This document shows positions 33,225 to 44,749 of a stretch of DNA of 64,000 bases, piece after piece. A program made the position numbers and the translations under genes. The notes under the pieces were generated by a model. That model was given only the letters and a program-made list of their open reading frames with translations, was not told the DNA's origin and did no database searches. The DNA comes from Carposina sasakii (Eukaryota; Arthropoda; Insecta; Lepidoptera; Carposinidae). Every line of letters starts with the position of its first letter. The first letter of the stretch is position 1. The stretch covers positions 11,477,501 to 11,541,500 of the forward strand of contig CP053159.1 in assembly GCA_014607495.2 (NCBI GenBank), in the 5' to 3' direction.

Positions 33225-33500
33225 CTTCAGCCATTTGTAGTCCACTGCTGGACGTAAGTCTCCCCAGGATACGCCGCAAGGCTACTGCCACAGGGGGGTT
33301 TTACCTATAGTCACCAAGCTGGGCAGGCGGGTTGGTGACCGCAGTCTGATTTTCGGACTATGTTGTCAGTACGGGAGGCGCTGCTGCCCACCTCCCGGAA
33401 ACCTTTAATCGCCTCGTACGATACCCACGGGCAGGCAGGGGTGGTACAAACTCTACTCTGCCGGCACCACGCGGCTAACCTCGATATGTGTACCTTCAAT
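33225..33500 (-). repeat. Family F dispersed repeat, copy 1
   Basis: It runs through TAGTCCACTGCTGGACGTAA, CAAGGCTACTGCCACAGGGG, GCTGGGCAGGCGGGTTGGTG, GGAGGCGCTGCTGCCCACCT, CGCCTCGTACGATACCCACG and TACTCTGCCGGCACCACGCG. The same order is at 44495-44745 and, inverted, at 46440-46698. No terminal inverted repeats or coding domain; probably a SINE or LINE 3' end. Confidence 0.6.
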
Positions 33501-33559
33501 TTACCTTCAAAATCCCGTGCTAGTGCGAGGTTACTGATATAGGACAATAGCGATGTCCC

Positions 33560-34280
33560 ATACAATGCTTTACGTGAAAGCGAATTTGAGTGTCTATGTT
33601 TGAGAAAATGTCTTTATAATAGAGTTTTAATTACTTAATCATAATTAGCAAAAATTTTGTTTCATAATGGCCAGAAAAGAAATAATTGTAATCAGAGGTT
33701 ATGTCGACACAACACACCTCTTTTCATGGCTCCTCTATGTTAAAAGGAAATACAGTAGTTACCCAAGCTACTTTTGCTTCCTTTTTTACCTCTCTAAGTA
33801 TAAGATGACACGATGGTGATTTTATACATTATAGTACAATAAGATAGTACCAGGAAAATATATTCTACCTATATACGAGTATATCAAGTCTTTGTATCCA
33901 ACTTAAAGTTAGTTTGAAGCAATCAGTCTACTGAGACCACTTGCCCGCAGGCGTTGTTCCAACTTGCCGAACTATAGTTAGATCTTACCACTTGTAACTT
34001 TGATATCTTACTAATGAAATAAGAATGCAGTCTGTTTTACTGCGTTGAGATCTTAGTGTCGTGATCGAGAAACTTTGGAGTGTCTTTTCGTATAATTATA
34101 AAGCTCACACATTAATTTAAATGTGAAAGTTTTACAGTGATTACCTAATAATGGTGAAATGGCTTTACCACGGTGAGTAAGATTTTACAGAAATATATGA
34201 ATACCCGAAAAGATTCTTTCATAATCTATTAGATGTAGCTTGGATTAGATTCAGCAAGACAAAAAACCATCTTGTGGCTA
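33560..34280. other. No supported gene
   Basis: AT-rich DNA with no long open frame. Confidence 0.4.
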
Positions 34281-34289
34281 AGATAAAGT

Positions 34290-34400
34290 AATATTATTTC
34301 TGTCAAATCGATAGAGGTTCGTCATCGAAACGTTTGCTCCAATAGGAAGCCTTCATTATTGCGCGTTCGTCAAACCACGTGATAAATTCAAATCGCTACT
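34290..34400 (+). repeat. Family H repeat, copy 1
   Basis: TCAAATCGATAGAGGTTCGT, CATCGAAACGTTTGCTCC and CGTTCGTCAAACCACG correspond to 43255-43475 (inverted, GATGACGAACCGCTATAGAT) and 45535-45588 (GTCATCGAAATGTTTGCTCC). Confidence 0.4.
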
Positions 34401-34989
34401 GGCGGGAGTGTTACGTCAATACGAAACAATGTTATATTGTTTAATCTTAGATTTCATTTTAATCTAAATTTTAATCTGCAATATTTAAATCGGCTGTCAA
34501 CAATAATTTAGTTTCTAGTCTAAGACCAGATATATATTTAAGTACAAATACCGTTTGAGAGACTTCAATATTCCAACGTTTAAGGCAAAAAGTAAACATC
34601 ATTTCAGATTCAAAGCCTGCAATCTACGACATACAGGTTTCTGTTAATGAACTTCTGTTGATCAAACCTTTACATTGTGAAATCAAACTAGTAGGTAGCA
34701 CTAACCTAGGCCAATCATAATAGGTAATAATAATTATTGTTTTTATTACAGACCAAAACTATAGATTGAGATCCAATTTTCAGTATAAAAACAGAAAGTT
34801 TAATTTATCATCTGCAATCGACCATACAACAAAATAGTTGGCAGCATCTTAAATAATGCTTAAAACAAATAACGTGAGGTAGGGTTTGGCTGTAATCAAA
34901 ATAAATCGGGCCATGAGCCATTTTTTCAAGTTTTAAATGTGGAAATACTACGCTTTGTCAAACGTTCACCAAATGTGAGTTCAAAAATT

Positions 34990-35440
34990 TAATTACTTTT
35001 AATAGATCGCTCTGTAAAAAACTGTTTACGATAAAACGATTTCATATTTAGTCTACCGCCATTTTTGGTCGAAAACATAGCAGTGTAAACTGGTGCTTAA
35101 TCAAACTCGCTAATACCTATTTATTTATTGTATAAAACTAAAACTTTAATTGTTAATATGGAAAATAATAATTACTTTTGTTAGAAAATTACTAAACGAA
35201 TTCTTCAAAGTTGCTTCTCTCTCGTTTTTTTCGGAGCATGTTCAGTATTGTTCAATCAGTAGGTACCCCTCCTAGTCAGTACTGCCTACCCCGTAAGGGA
35301 TAAAGGCGTTTTATTATTATATGTAGGTATGTAGGTATGTATGTATGTATGTTCAGTCAGATGTTAAAACTGCAAGATTTTGTAATTTCTCTCGGTTTTC
35401 TTGTGACAAGTTACGCTTGTTCTACTATTTTTGTTCTTAC
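34990..35440 (+). repeat. Family I dispersed repeat, copy 2
   Basis: Colinear with 5080-5500. About 80 bp (35270-35352, ending in a TATG microsatellite) interrupt this copy and are absent from copy 1. That insert contains CCCCGTAAGGGATAAAGGCG, the 3' end of a common small retroelement. Confidence 0.45.
35325..35353. repeat. TATG/GTAG microsatellite
   Basis: GTAGGTATGTAGGTATGTAT continues as ATGTATG repeats. It forms the tail of the small retroelement fragment inserted in family I. Confidence 0.6.
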
Positions 35441-35963
35441 TATGTTTTTGATATCAGCTGTCATAAGGTTAGGTGCTAATGAACCTCTTTCAAAGCTAGC
35501 TGTCAGCTTCGGTGGTTATCACAGCGCGTGTTGATAGTAAGGCCTCTGCTTCAAATTTGGCGGGTTAAGCGGGGCCTTACTCGAAAGTACCACAACATGG
35601 TGTATCTCATGACAACTTAGTCTAATAGGTAAATAAAATTCGCATTAAAAAATACATGTTTTATTCCAATGTCATGCACACCTACAATTTTGTTTATGTA
35701 CTAAAGAGTAACATTGTGATATAATTGTGCTATTTTTGAGCTCTAACAGTTTAATTTACTTATAAAAAAGTAAAAATAATGTACTATTTTATAACGGATA
35801 TATAAATGATCTCCAAAGCGCAGTATTCTAGGTTTATGGTGGAGCAATAATGAAATTCCTACAGTGTGCTCCATTACATAAGGAGCTCTTAGCAGGGGAT
35901 TTTTCTTTTATTTCTGTAACGTTGGAAAGTCAAAAATAATGTTCTGTAAAAATTAACGAAATA

Positions 35964-36213
35964 CAGCGTGTAATCTAAAAGGTATTTTTGAGTGAAATAA
36001 AAATGGCCCACTACAGCTATCTTCAAAAATTTACATTCAAAGTTGAATGTTTATTTTTCAACATTATTTGAGTATTTCCCAGTAGATAAGGTAAAATAAA
36101 GCCAAATAAACATCTGATTTCGAGTCTCATATCTTATGGATAAGTGATAGGTAGAGTTGTAATGGGTTTTTTATAGCATTTGGCGGAATATACCTGTTTT
36201 GTTACAGCTATGT
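35964..36213. mobile_element. Strongly diverged MITE-A
   Basis: TACAGCGTGTAATCTAAAAG at the left, AAAAATGGCCCACTACAG, GAATGTTTATTTTTCAACAT, AATAAACATCTGATTTCGAG, and CTGTTTTGTTACAGCTA at the right keep the family order. This is the oldest-looking copy. Confidence 0.5.
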
Positions 36214-36654
36214 AATTAGATGGAACTGGCCTTTAGCCAAACTTGTCTAATACCAAACGTAATCTACATCTGCATAATCTGATTTGTAAAATATCTGTAA
36301 AGGAAAATCTTAAGGCTAAAGTTATCAATATTCCACTAAGCATAGTGCGATTACCCCCTCTCACAAAATATTTATACAATTAATGAATCAGTTATTGCTA
36401 ATGTATTTTACATTTAAACTTATATTTATTTTCATACAAAAGATAATGTTAAACACGGTTGTTAATATAACAGTATTCTAGTTTTGAGTATTTTTCTAAC
36501 ATTGTTGTAATTTTATTTAGGCAATCAAATAATATACTTAACAATAAATATTTACAAAATTATCTACTTAATTAATCCTAAGTTAGGTAGGTATAATTAT
36601 ACTCCATTCTAATTTTTCGATTTTAAGACATTTGGGTAAATAAGAGTCGTGAAT

Positions 36655-37205
36655 CGTGAATGAGCTTGGTCGTACACATCAAGATTGACAAACTATTCAT
36701 TTACAAATGCTATGTAGGGTCTGAACATCGAATTGTTTATTTTATAATGTGAAAATATTTACAAGCGCAACTTAGGAGTATAAGAATCGAAATATGGTCT
36801 ATAGAACGATAGTCCCGAAGGCCAATTTGATGCAAATTTATGGGTGCAGCCGTATAACCAAATGTGCCTCTATGTCGCCTAATGTGAATTAAAATTTTAT
36901 TAATTTTATAATATTTGTGCAACATTCTGCAAATCCATAAACTCATTATACCTTTCAACAGCAATAAATAATAATCGGCTATTTCCCAATAGCTAAGGAA
37001 AATAGTTTTAATCTAATCAAACAATGTCAAATCAATATTTAATTTTTATTATCATCATCAATAATCAATATTGCATTGCATTTTTTCGCATTGCGTATGG
37101 TAGAAACTTATCTTCTATAGGTCATATTTCGATTAATAGTAAAGGTATATGAGGGTACATAGCGAATTTAAACCGAAAACACCACTTGGTTAATAAAGCA
37201 CCCAG
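36655..37205 (+). repeat. Family L repeat, copy 1
   Basis: CAAATGCTATGTAGGGTCTG near 36703 and CCGAAAACACCACTTGGTT near 37173 correspond to ACAAATGCTATGTAGTGTCT and CCAAAAAACACCATACGGTT at 55700-55845. The middle part is longer here. Class unknown. Confidence 0.35.
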
Positions 37206-37429
37206 CAATTTTCTATAGACAGGGCTACACACTTCAGCTCTAAAATAACTTAGAAATGTTCATACTTTGATAATTATATTAACTTGAAACAATGTTAGAA
37301 AAATACTGAATATTTAAAATGAAATTCGGATACCCTGAAGTCGATTTACTATAACGTTTAATGCACATAAGTAAACTCATCTTGAAAAAATAATTTAATT
37401 CCAAGTTAACACAAAAACCTATTTTACTG

Positions 37430-37679
37430 TATTTCATAGTTACAGTTTAATTAATAATTTTCATGTTATATTCATATCACGACACAAGACCTTAGGGATC
37501 TTAGTGTGGGACTAGGTTAATGTGTTGTGAAGTGTGTGAATATTTATTTATTTATTTATTTATATCAGTCATAATAATCGTGATAACAGTTTTTATTGAC
37601 ACATATCGTGCAAAAAGGAAACGTTTACCATTAAAGTCTTTACTTTACTGTGTACAATAAAGTATATTACCAGACCGTA
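37430..37679 (+). repeat. Family K flank with SINE insertion
   Basis: Colinear with 23590-23756, with 84 bp (37479-37562) extra. The following MITE-B sits at exactly the same position in both copies. Confidence 0.65.
37479..37562 (+). mobile_element. 5'-truncated SINE S2 insertion
   Basis: CGACACAAGACCTTAGGGAT, TTAGTGTGGGACTAGG and GTTGTGAAGTGTGTGAATAT match the body of SINE S2 (22870-23149), ending in a (TTTA)n tail. It is flanked by ATATCA on both sides, and the family K copy at 23590 shows the empty site (TTCATATCAGTCATAATA). A direct-repeat target duplication of at least 6 bp is seen. Confidence 0.7.
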
Positions 37680-38051
37680 TACAGGATATTTTTTCGTTGC
37701 CACCCTTAACGAAAGGTACGTACTCTATACATCAAATAAAGTAAGTTTATGCAAAAAAAATGCTGGGAAAAGATGTAAATAAAAAAAAAATCTTGATCTG
37801 GCAAAACTTATAGTGTCCAGTGTTTAAACTAGTTTTTTCATAGACAGATATCAATTATTTCTCTTTAAAAAATCTTGCTACGCGCGTCTATGTGCATTTA
37901 TACAGAAAAACGCGGTCTACTTACTCAACTTTGGACTCTAATATCTTGGGAACCAGACACTTCCCAGGTAGCTTCCATGGAGAAAAATGATCGTGATGAT
38001 AAGGAGATTCCGTACTTTTTGGGAACGTTGACGACCAAAAATCATCCTGTA
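37680..38051 (-). mobile_element. MITE-B, full copy (372 bp)
   Basis: Left end TACAGGATATTTTTTCGTTG and inverted right end TACAGGATGATTTTTGGTCG, with all internal landmarks. Confidence 0.8.
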
Positions 38052-38059
38052 TACTTAAT

Positions 38060-38960
38060 TGTACTTATGCCCGAAACACGGCGGTAGGTGCACCCCCTTG
38101 GCAAAAGGATCCGTAGTTTTTGCGTAAACGTACAAACATACAAACATCCATTCTCATAATTTCACATTTATATGTATAGTATGTATTAGTAAATAAGACT
38201 AACTGTATTGAATTTGGTCGGCCCTAATACTGTGTCGGTACATAAATAATAACAGGAATGGTTAAGTAACCGTGGATTTTTGTTTTTCTTGTAATAATAA
38301 TGCTGTGCACTAAACCATACGATATCGTCACTACTTAAACCGTAGGTACAAAAGAAAATGTACTTATTATATCTAATATTTACATACCATATTAAGTATA
38401 CAAATTATTTTGTCATTTATACATATTACTCTACTAATTTTACAATTGCTAAATAAGATAGTATAAAAATTAAACATTCAAATCACTATTCTGTAGCTAA
38501 GAAGTGGGCAATATAAGTTAAACAATAGCATGCAAGACCTTACCCTTGTTCTGCCCACAAAGATCGCTCTTCACGGGAGCGCTCCCTATCTCATTGACCC
38601 TTTGCAACACTTGGCCGTATGTTTCCACACAGGAATTGCATGTATAGTTATCAATTATATTCTAACCAACAATACTTACTTAAAGCAATTGATAAAATGA
38701 ATGCTTGTTGCATGCTATTTTTTATACAGTACACTTCTTATCTACCGAATATCATACATAAGTTATATTAATAAGTAATAATTAAATTTAACATTATAAA
38801 ATAGCCATTATTAAATAGCTCTTCACTACAAGGACTTGTGTTCGTTTGTTTTATAATATAAAGTGACTAAAATATATCGGTAACTAAAATACAGTACCTA
38901 TGTTAAATATAGTTCAAAATAATATTGTCTTAAATAATTATATATATTCAAAATCTATTA
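38060..38960. other. No supported gene
   Basis: AT-rich DNA with no long frame; one higher-GC segment at 38530-38620 without open frame. Confidence 0.4.
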
Positions 38961-38971
38961 AAATGTTGATA

Positions 38972-39195
38972 GTCTCGAGCATACCAGATGCGTATGCGAA
39001 GACATGCATGTACCGCTGAGTTGTGAGAGTAATGTATGGAACTGTAAAAGACAGAACAAACCACTTACCGCCTACGCTTACGTGTACGCATACGCATCCG
39101 GTCTGCCCGAGCCTATACAGTTCTATACATTACAACTCGTGGTACGTCTACGCATACGTGTACGCATACGCATCTGGTGTGCATTAGTATGTCCT
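38972..39195. mobile_element. Inverted-repeat MITE rich in TACGCATACG words
   Basis: CCAGATGCGTATGCG at the left is inverted at the right (CGCATACGCATCTGG, 39161-39175). Inside, GTAATGTATGGAACTGTA pairs with TACAGTTCTATACATTAC. A second copy is at 51185-51445. The right outer end (CTCGAGGCTTT in copy 2) is missing here, just before the LINE begins. Confidence 0.6.
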
Positions 39196-39378
39196 GCTGA
39201 CATTTAATGTGGAGGTATGTATGTATTGTACTCACGCCTATGCAACAAACAAGGTATAGAAAGTAGTACGATCTTTCCATCCCGTAAGAAAAACAAAACC
39301 TACGATATATCCAAGTACATGAATAGGTCTACTACGTCTAGAACTGACATAAGAAATGAAAATGAATATCCAGAATAA

Positions 39379-40539
39379 CAATTAGCACCCCCCTCACAGC
39401 ATCCTCTAGGCCGGCTGGTCCCCGGAACTACAGTTGAGGATCTAGACTATCGCCCCCCAAATAAAAGTCGAAGGAGAGACACATCACGCTATATATATGT
39501 AGCAAGCTTAAATGTAAATACACTATTATTAGACTCAAGAATCAAAGAGCTAGACTACGCCATAAGAGATCTAAAATGGGACATAATTGGTCTCTGTGAA
39601 ATAAGAAAGAAAAATGAAGAAATAGAAGAATATCCAAATTACATTCTATATCACACAGAAAGCACAAAAGGCCAACGTGGAGTTGGTTTCCTAATAAAGA
39701 AACACCTTAAGAATAACATCATCTCTTTCGTGAGTTACTCAGACAGAGTGGCTACTTTGGAAATAAATCTATCAAGTCAAAACTTAACTTTAATTCAGGT
39801 CTATGCGCCTACTGAAAAAAGCAAGAACAAATCTAAAAGACAGATAGAAGAGGAATTAGACAAATTCTACAACACATTAGAAGCAGCCATAGAGTCAATA
39901 AAAACCAAATGTCTTATAATAATGGGAGACTTTAATGCTCAAATCGGGAAAGCTCTGCAAGACGAAGAACAAGCTTTTGGAAAATATTCTATAGGAAAAA
40001 GATCGAAACACGGACAAAGACTGGTAGAGTTTGCTCTAGAAAATAATTTAAAATTTACTAATAGTATGTATAAAATACGTAAAAATAAAAAATGGACTTG
40101 GCAGACACCAGACGGCTTGTATCGGAATGAAATTGATTATATATTGACAACATCTAGCTTGCAAGTGCACGATTTCAACATTATACAAAACCTTAATTTC
40201 TACACAGATCACAAAATGATTAGAATCAAGATATACTTGAAAAAAACAAAGGTAAGAAAATACATTAAGGCAAACAGGAACCATATAAGAGACGTGCTAC
40301 CGCTAACAAGAGAGAGTGGAAAATTAGTGGAAGAAAAATTTACTATCGCAATAGGAAAGTCATCAGATATAGAAATGCAATACAAAAACTTTGAAGACCA
40401 AATTAACCTCTTAATTGAACATTTATGTAAGACAAGGAAAAACAAGAAAAAGGATAGTAAATTAGATATAAAGAAACTACTCGAAGAAAGAAAACAGCTA
40501 TACTCAAGAAAGAGAACCAAGAAATCCGTAACCAAATAA
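39379..40539 (+). pseudogene. LINE endonuclease part (open after TAA at 39376)
   Basis: Frame 39379-40539 encodes an APE-like endonuclease that cuts the target strand for target-primed reverse transcription. Visible motifs: VASLNVNTL (catalytic Asn), GLCEIRK (catalytic Glu, E-x-R), VYAPTE, GDFNAQIG (Asp/Asn pair), NEIDYIL and TDHKMIRI (final His). All catalytic positions look intact. Upstream codons from 39217 are in the same frame but separated by the TAA. The frame is lost after the basic stretch at its end, where the true continuation is one frame over. Confidence 0.8.
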
Positions 40540-40862
40540 CGCAAATAAGTAAGAAAATTAACAGAAAAATCTCAGAAAAAACTAAAGCTCATCGGAGACA
40601 CATTTTCGAAAAATATATTAAAAAAACAGGCGCTGTGAAAAAAGCGTACAAAGAGCTCTGTAAGACATCAAAATGGGCATCTCATATCACAGATACGATC
40701 GGGAACAAGGTTGCAAAGAGACAGGATATTATAAACGAAGCCACAAAATTCTATCAGGAACTCTATTCCACAAAAACATCAACACTATTCGAATGCACCA
40801 AAGAAACTGACAAAAATCAACAAGAGTCAAAACTGTGCCTACAATGCTCCTGTCAGAGATAG
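40503..40862 (+). pseudogene. LINE linker between endonuclease and RT, shifted frame
   Basis: In a third frame the reading continues as LKKENQEIRNQITQISKK, then through KKAYKELCKTSKWASHITD, ending at TAG 40860. Its start overlaps the end of the endonuclease frame and its end overlaps the beginning of the RT frame, so two indels, and not three separate proteins, explain the arrangement. Confidence 0.7.
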
Positions 40863-42331
40863 AGTTGGCAGTAAAAACACTTAAAAATGACAAAGCTCCC
40901 GGAGATGACAAGATAACCAACGAAATATTAAAATCTATATTGGAACCTATACAAAGACCACTACAGTCAATGTTTAATAACATACTAGAGAAAAGGAGAA
41001 CCCCAAATCAATGGTCCAAATCCACAACAACTCTTCTGCATAAGAAAGGAGATAGAGCCAACTTAAACAACTACAGACCAATCAGCTTAGTGAGCAACGT
41101 ATACAAAGTCTTCTCAAAAATCTTACTGAATCGACTCTCTAAAGCATTAGATGAAAACCAACCACGCGAGCAAGCAGGATTCCGAAAATCGTTTTCGACT
41201 ATCGATCATATCCACGTCGTGACGCAACTGATAGAAAAGAGCAACGAGTATGGAAGAACTCTATATATATGTTTTGTTGACTTCACCAAAGCTTTCGACT
41301 CCCTAGAGTACTTCGCCATCTGGAAAGCGCTAACACAGCAGGGCATAGAAGAAGAGTACATAGAACTACTATACAGTATTTACTCTAAAAGTTCGACTAA
41401 AGTACGACTAGAAAGAGATGGACCTGAATTCTGCATTAAAAAAGGCGTCAGGCAAGGTGACCCGCTCTCACCAAAAATATTTTCAGCAGTTCTCGAGATG
41501 GCTTTCAGGAGTATTAACTGGGAAAATCTAGGAATAAAAATAGACGGAGAATATCTGAGTCATTTACGATTTGCCGATGACATCGCTATATTTGCAGAGA
41601 ACCACACGCAGCTTGAAATGATGGTAAATGACTTAGCAAGAGAGAGTGGAAAAGTAGGCCTATTCCTTAACGCATCAAAAACCAAAATTATAACCAACGA
41701 CGTGGAAAGAATGATTAGAGTGAACGGAGATACTATAGAGTATGTTGCAGAGTATATTTATCTGGGTCAATCTATCTCGTTCGAAGATCAGACAGAAACA
41801 GAAGTAAACAGACGAATAGCAAATGCTTGGAAAAAATATTGGAGTCTAAAGGAGATAATGAAGAATATGGATATAAGTATAGATATCAAAAGCAAATTAT
41901 ATGATAAAGTAATCTTACCTTGTTTAACATACGGATGCCAAACTTGGTCTCTACGTAAGAAAGAGGAGAACCAGCTTGCTATACACCAAAGGAAAATGGA
42001 AAGGAGTATGTTGGGTATTAGACTATCGGATAAAGTTAGAAATAAAGATATAAGAGAAAAATCAAAAATATCTGACGTCCTTGGAAAAATAATAAATCTT
42101 AAGTGGAAATGGGCAGGACATGTCTGTAGAATGGCGAATGACAGATGGGCTAAGAAAATAACTGAATGGCTACCAAGAGAAGGAAAAAGAGGCAGAGGCA
42201 GACCAAAAAAACGATGGGAAGATGTATTCAAGGAAAGATGCGGACCACTGTGGAGGAGACAAGCCAGGGACAGAGAGATTTGGAGGAAGCTGGGGGAGGC
42301 CTACGCCGGAGAGGCGACTGTCAGAAATTAA
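40835..42331 (+). pseudogene. LINE reverse transcriptase part
   Basis: This 498-codon frame encodes the RT that copies LINE RNA into the target site. Motifs in order: NDKAPGDDKITNE (near residue 18), NNYRPISLVSNVYKVFSK (near 80), FVDFTKAFDS, GVRQGDPLSP (near 205), the catalytic FADD box (residues 246-249; Asp pair present), then YLGQSIS and TYGCQTW. The C-terminus has the GHVCRMANDRW and RGRGRPKKRWEDV motifs. The frame has no stop. Its real start belongs to the upstream frames, so no separate start codon is needed. Confidence 0.88.
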
Positions 42332-42489
42332 CGAAATTAATAAAAATTAATATAATTATACTTATTATTATCAATTACCTATAATGCATGCAAATAGTAA
42401 ATAAATAAATTAAATATAATTTTTTACTTTTTACCGAAAAATGAAATGTTATGGAATTATTTTTATGTATATTTGTGACAGAATAAAGG

Positions 42490-42525
42490 CTATTTTTATT
42501 TTATTTTATTTTATTTTATTTATGT
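42490..42525 (+). repeat. (TTTTA)n tail of the LINE
   Basis: TTTTATTTTATTTTATTTTA-type repeats directly follow AGGCTATTTT, marking the 3' end of the LINE. Confidence 0.75.
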
Positions 42526-42529
42526 ATGT

Positions 42530-43250
42530 ATTTTAAACGTCAAATTGTGAAGAAACCTATACAAATCCATGGATAGACTGCGTCAAATACGATGTGTATT
42601 AATCGTGTTAATAATCAGATTGCGGTTTATAGCTATTGATGTAAAAAGCCATATCATGGCAATAACAGGAAAAAGAGAAAAAATGTCTAATGAGCTAGCT
42701 ACTGTCTAATGTACAGTTACATATAAATGTACACAATAGTCTTGGGTGGAAATAATGTATTTATACTCTGATTTTTATTTATGTACACTAAAATAGCATT
42801 TGGAGTGTTACCATTTTATCGTAATAAATAAAAATAGTGTTGCTCCATAATTACAAGCAATTATCGATTGAACTTTTCGATTAATTTGTATTACGGTTAA
42901 TATTAAGGGGCCAGCTCATGTCTGATTTCCGAACTAAATATAACGAATCGAAGAAGTTAAAAATATTTCAATCATATAAAGTTGTAAGTATATCAAACTA
43001 TATTTTAACGGTTTTCTGTATTTGTATTGTTAATTTCATTAAATAAAAGAGCTGTTTTAGATATTAGGTTTATTCATACGGATTAATAAGTAAAATCACA
43101 ATATTGAAAGTTCATATCCCAAAATAATCGCTCGGAATAAAATATTACCACACTAATTGTACGACACTTGCACCATTAAAAAAAAATGTGGATTGTAGGT
43201 GTATTTTGGTTTATATAATAAAAAATCAGAGTATAACATCCTTTCGCTTT
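42530..43250. other. No supported gene
   Basis: AT-rich DNA, no long frames and no shared repeat identified. Confidence 0.4.
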
Positions 43251-43254
43251 GACG

Positions 43255-43475
43255 TTCGTGCGTGGCACTCTCAAGCAATAGACATCATTACGTGACTTCA
43301 GAAAGCGCTCAATCCTTGGAACAACCGTGTCTAAGCGAGAAGAAGCCATATCGCAAAATTGAATTGAACAACCGTGTCGATGACGAACCGCTATAGATTC
43401 GATCGAGAAATATTGTTACTTTGTCTAAGCTTCTTGTTTGGAGAAAATAAATAATCATTTCAGTTCATTTCATTT
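43255..43475 (-). repeat. Family H repeat, copy 2
   Basis: CGATGACGAACCGCTATAGA followed by TTCGATCGAGAAAT is the inverse of 34298-34330 and 45535-45570. GCAATAGACATCATTACGTG and AACAACCGTGTCTAAGCGAG extend the copy. Confidence 0.4.
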
Positions 43476-43898
43476 TAATAGGGAATATACACATATTATT
43501 TTTTATAATTTTAAATGATTAGTTACATTATTAAAAATGTATCAAAAAAATATCGGCACCATAAATACAATATTTAGTATAAAATAAATTGTTTTAAAAT
43601 ATTAGGCTAAAAACAGGTTTTAAACAACTGCCATTTAGGCGCGCTTTTCGTGACGTCAAAGCCTGTATAGTCAAACACCGTGATCAAACATCCATCAAGT
43701 AAGTAAAGCTGGCTACTCACGATCTAATTTCGCATTCAACCTGTCGTTATCGTGCAATGAGCTAGGTTAGAAAAAAAAAGTGGATTGGGGATTGAAGCTC
43801 CCGTGAATCGGGCCGGTTTTATTCTGTACACTAATTTTATCAATACGAACATTTGCTTTGAAACACTTTTCTAAAAAAGAAATACAGAAAATGGTCAC

Positions 43899-43963
43899 GA
43901 CACACTGTTAACACGCGACCCACGTGTGTAACTGTGTGTAACGCGGCGTGTTAACAGTGTGTC
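43899..43963. repeat. Perfect 18-bp hairpin with 29-base loop
   Basis: GACACACTGTTAACACGC (43899-43916) and its exact inverse (43946-43963). The loop has GTGTGTAAC words. Probably the core of a fold-back element; no further ends found. Confidence 0.6.
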
Positions 43964-44489
43964 TTGCTTGACTCTTACTGGCATAGGCTATATAATATTT
44001 ATGAGTTTGACCGATTTGACAAGAGAAAGAACAAAATATTCAAACATTATTTGGTAGACACAGACTTTGCCGTCACATTTCATTCATGATTATTTCGACC
44101 AATAGCGTTGCGTTTCAAGTGATTTGAATTTCTCTTTTATTTAATGAACTTTTCAATAATTATTTTCTTATATAAATACGTAATTATATTTAAAAAAATT
44201 AATATGTGCGCATATCACAATGAATAGAGATCACATATAAAAATAATTACCGTTATTTGAATCACATGACATATATGTAATATTCCCTATTCAATCACAT
44301 CATTTCATCATTTTATTTCTTGGGTTAAGAAGCAAAGAAGTAGTTGTATGTGTACATTGTTGTAATGTAGTAACTCAGTAATAAAAATAGGTATGTTGAA
44401 TTTAAACAGGAATAGTCTCTAGCCTGGGGGTTATAAGTTATTACTTACTCGTATATGTGTTACACGTTTCCATGGACTCTATATAAAAT

Positions 44490-44745
44490 GATCATCATCA
44501 TCAGCCTATTGCAGTCCACTGCTGGACGTAGGCTTCCCGCAGGGTATGCCACAAGGCTACTGCCACAGGGGGATATTTGCCCATAGTCACCACGCTGGGC
44601 AGGCGGGTTGGTGACCGCAGTTTGTATTTTTGGACTATGTTGTCAACGCGGGAGGCGCTGCTGCCCACCTCTCGGAAACCCTTAATCGCCTCGTACGATA
44701 CCCACGGGCAGACATGAGGTGGTACGAATTCTACTCTGCTGGCAA
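44490..44745 (-). repeat. Family F dispersed repeat, copy 2
   Basis: CATCAGCCTATTGCAGTCCA, CAAGGCTACTGCCACAGGGG, CTGGGCAGGCGGGTTGGTGA and TCGCCTCGTACGATACCCAC in the same order as 33225. It ends in an ATAT-rich tail. The open frame on its minus strand (44501-44809) is part of the repeat. Confidence 0.6.
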
Positions 44746-44749
44746 AATA

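Larger units (their letters stand above)
39208..42525 (+). mobile_element. RTE-type LINE, nearly complete but mutated
   Basis: A single plus-strand coding stretch carries an apurinic-type endonuclease followed by a reverse transcriptase, then a short AT-rich 3' region and a (TTTTA)n tail (42490-42525). Short tandem-repeat tails and the endonuclease-RT-RGRPKKRWEDV order are typical of the RTE clade. Damage: an in-frame TAA at 39376, a frameshift near 40500 and another near 40835. The 5' end is uncertain; the first in-frame ATG after an upstream stop is at 39217. No target duplication was found with confidence. By its damage it cannot make the full protein. Confidence 0.85.

Noticed and set aside
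33311..33565. Overlapping frames on both strands at 33311-33565
   Set aside because: They are inside family F, which recurs at 44.5 and 46.4 kb with its frames broken differently.
39004..39207. 67-codon frame
   Set aside because: It lies inside an inverted-repeat MITE and has alternating Tyr/Ala/Arg-type words that come from the TACGCA repeats.
40048..42231. Minus-strand open frames across the LINE (40048-40284, 40209-40544, 40729-40983, 41788-42231)
   Set aside because: They are shadows of the LINE coding frames on the other strand.
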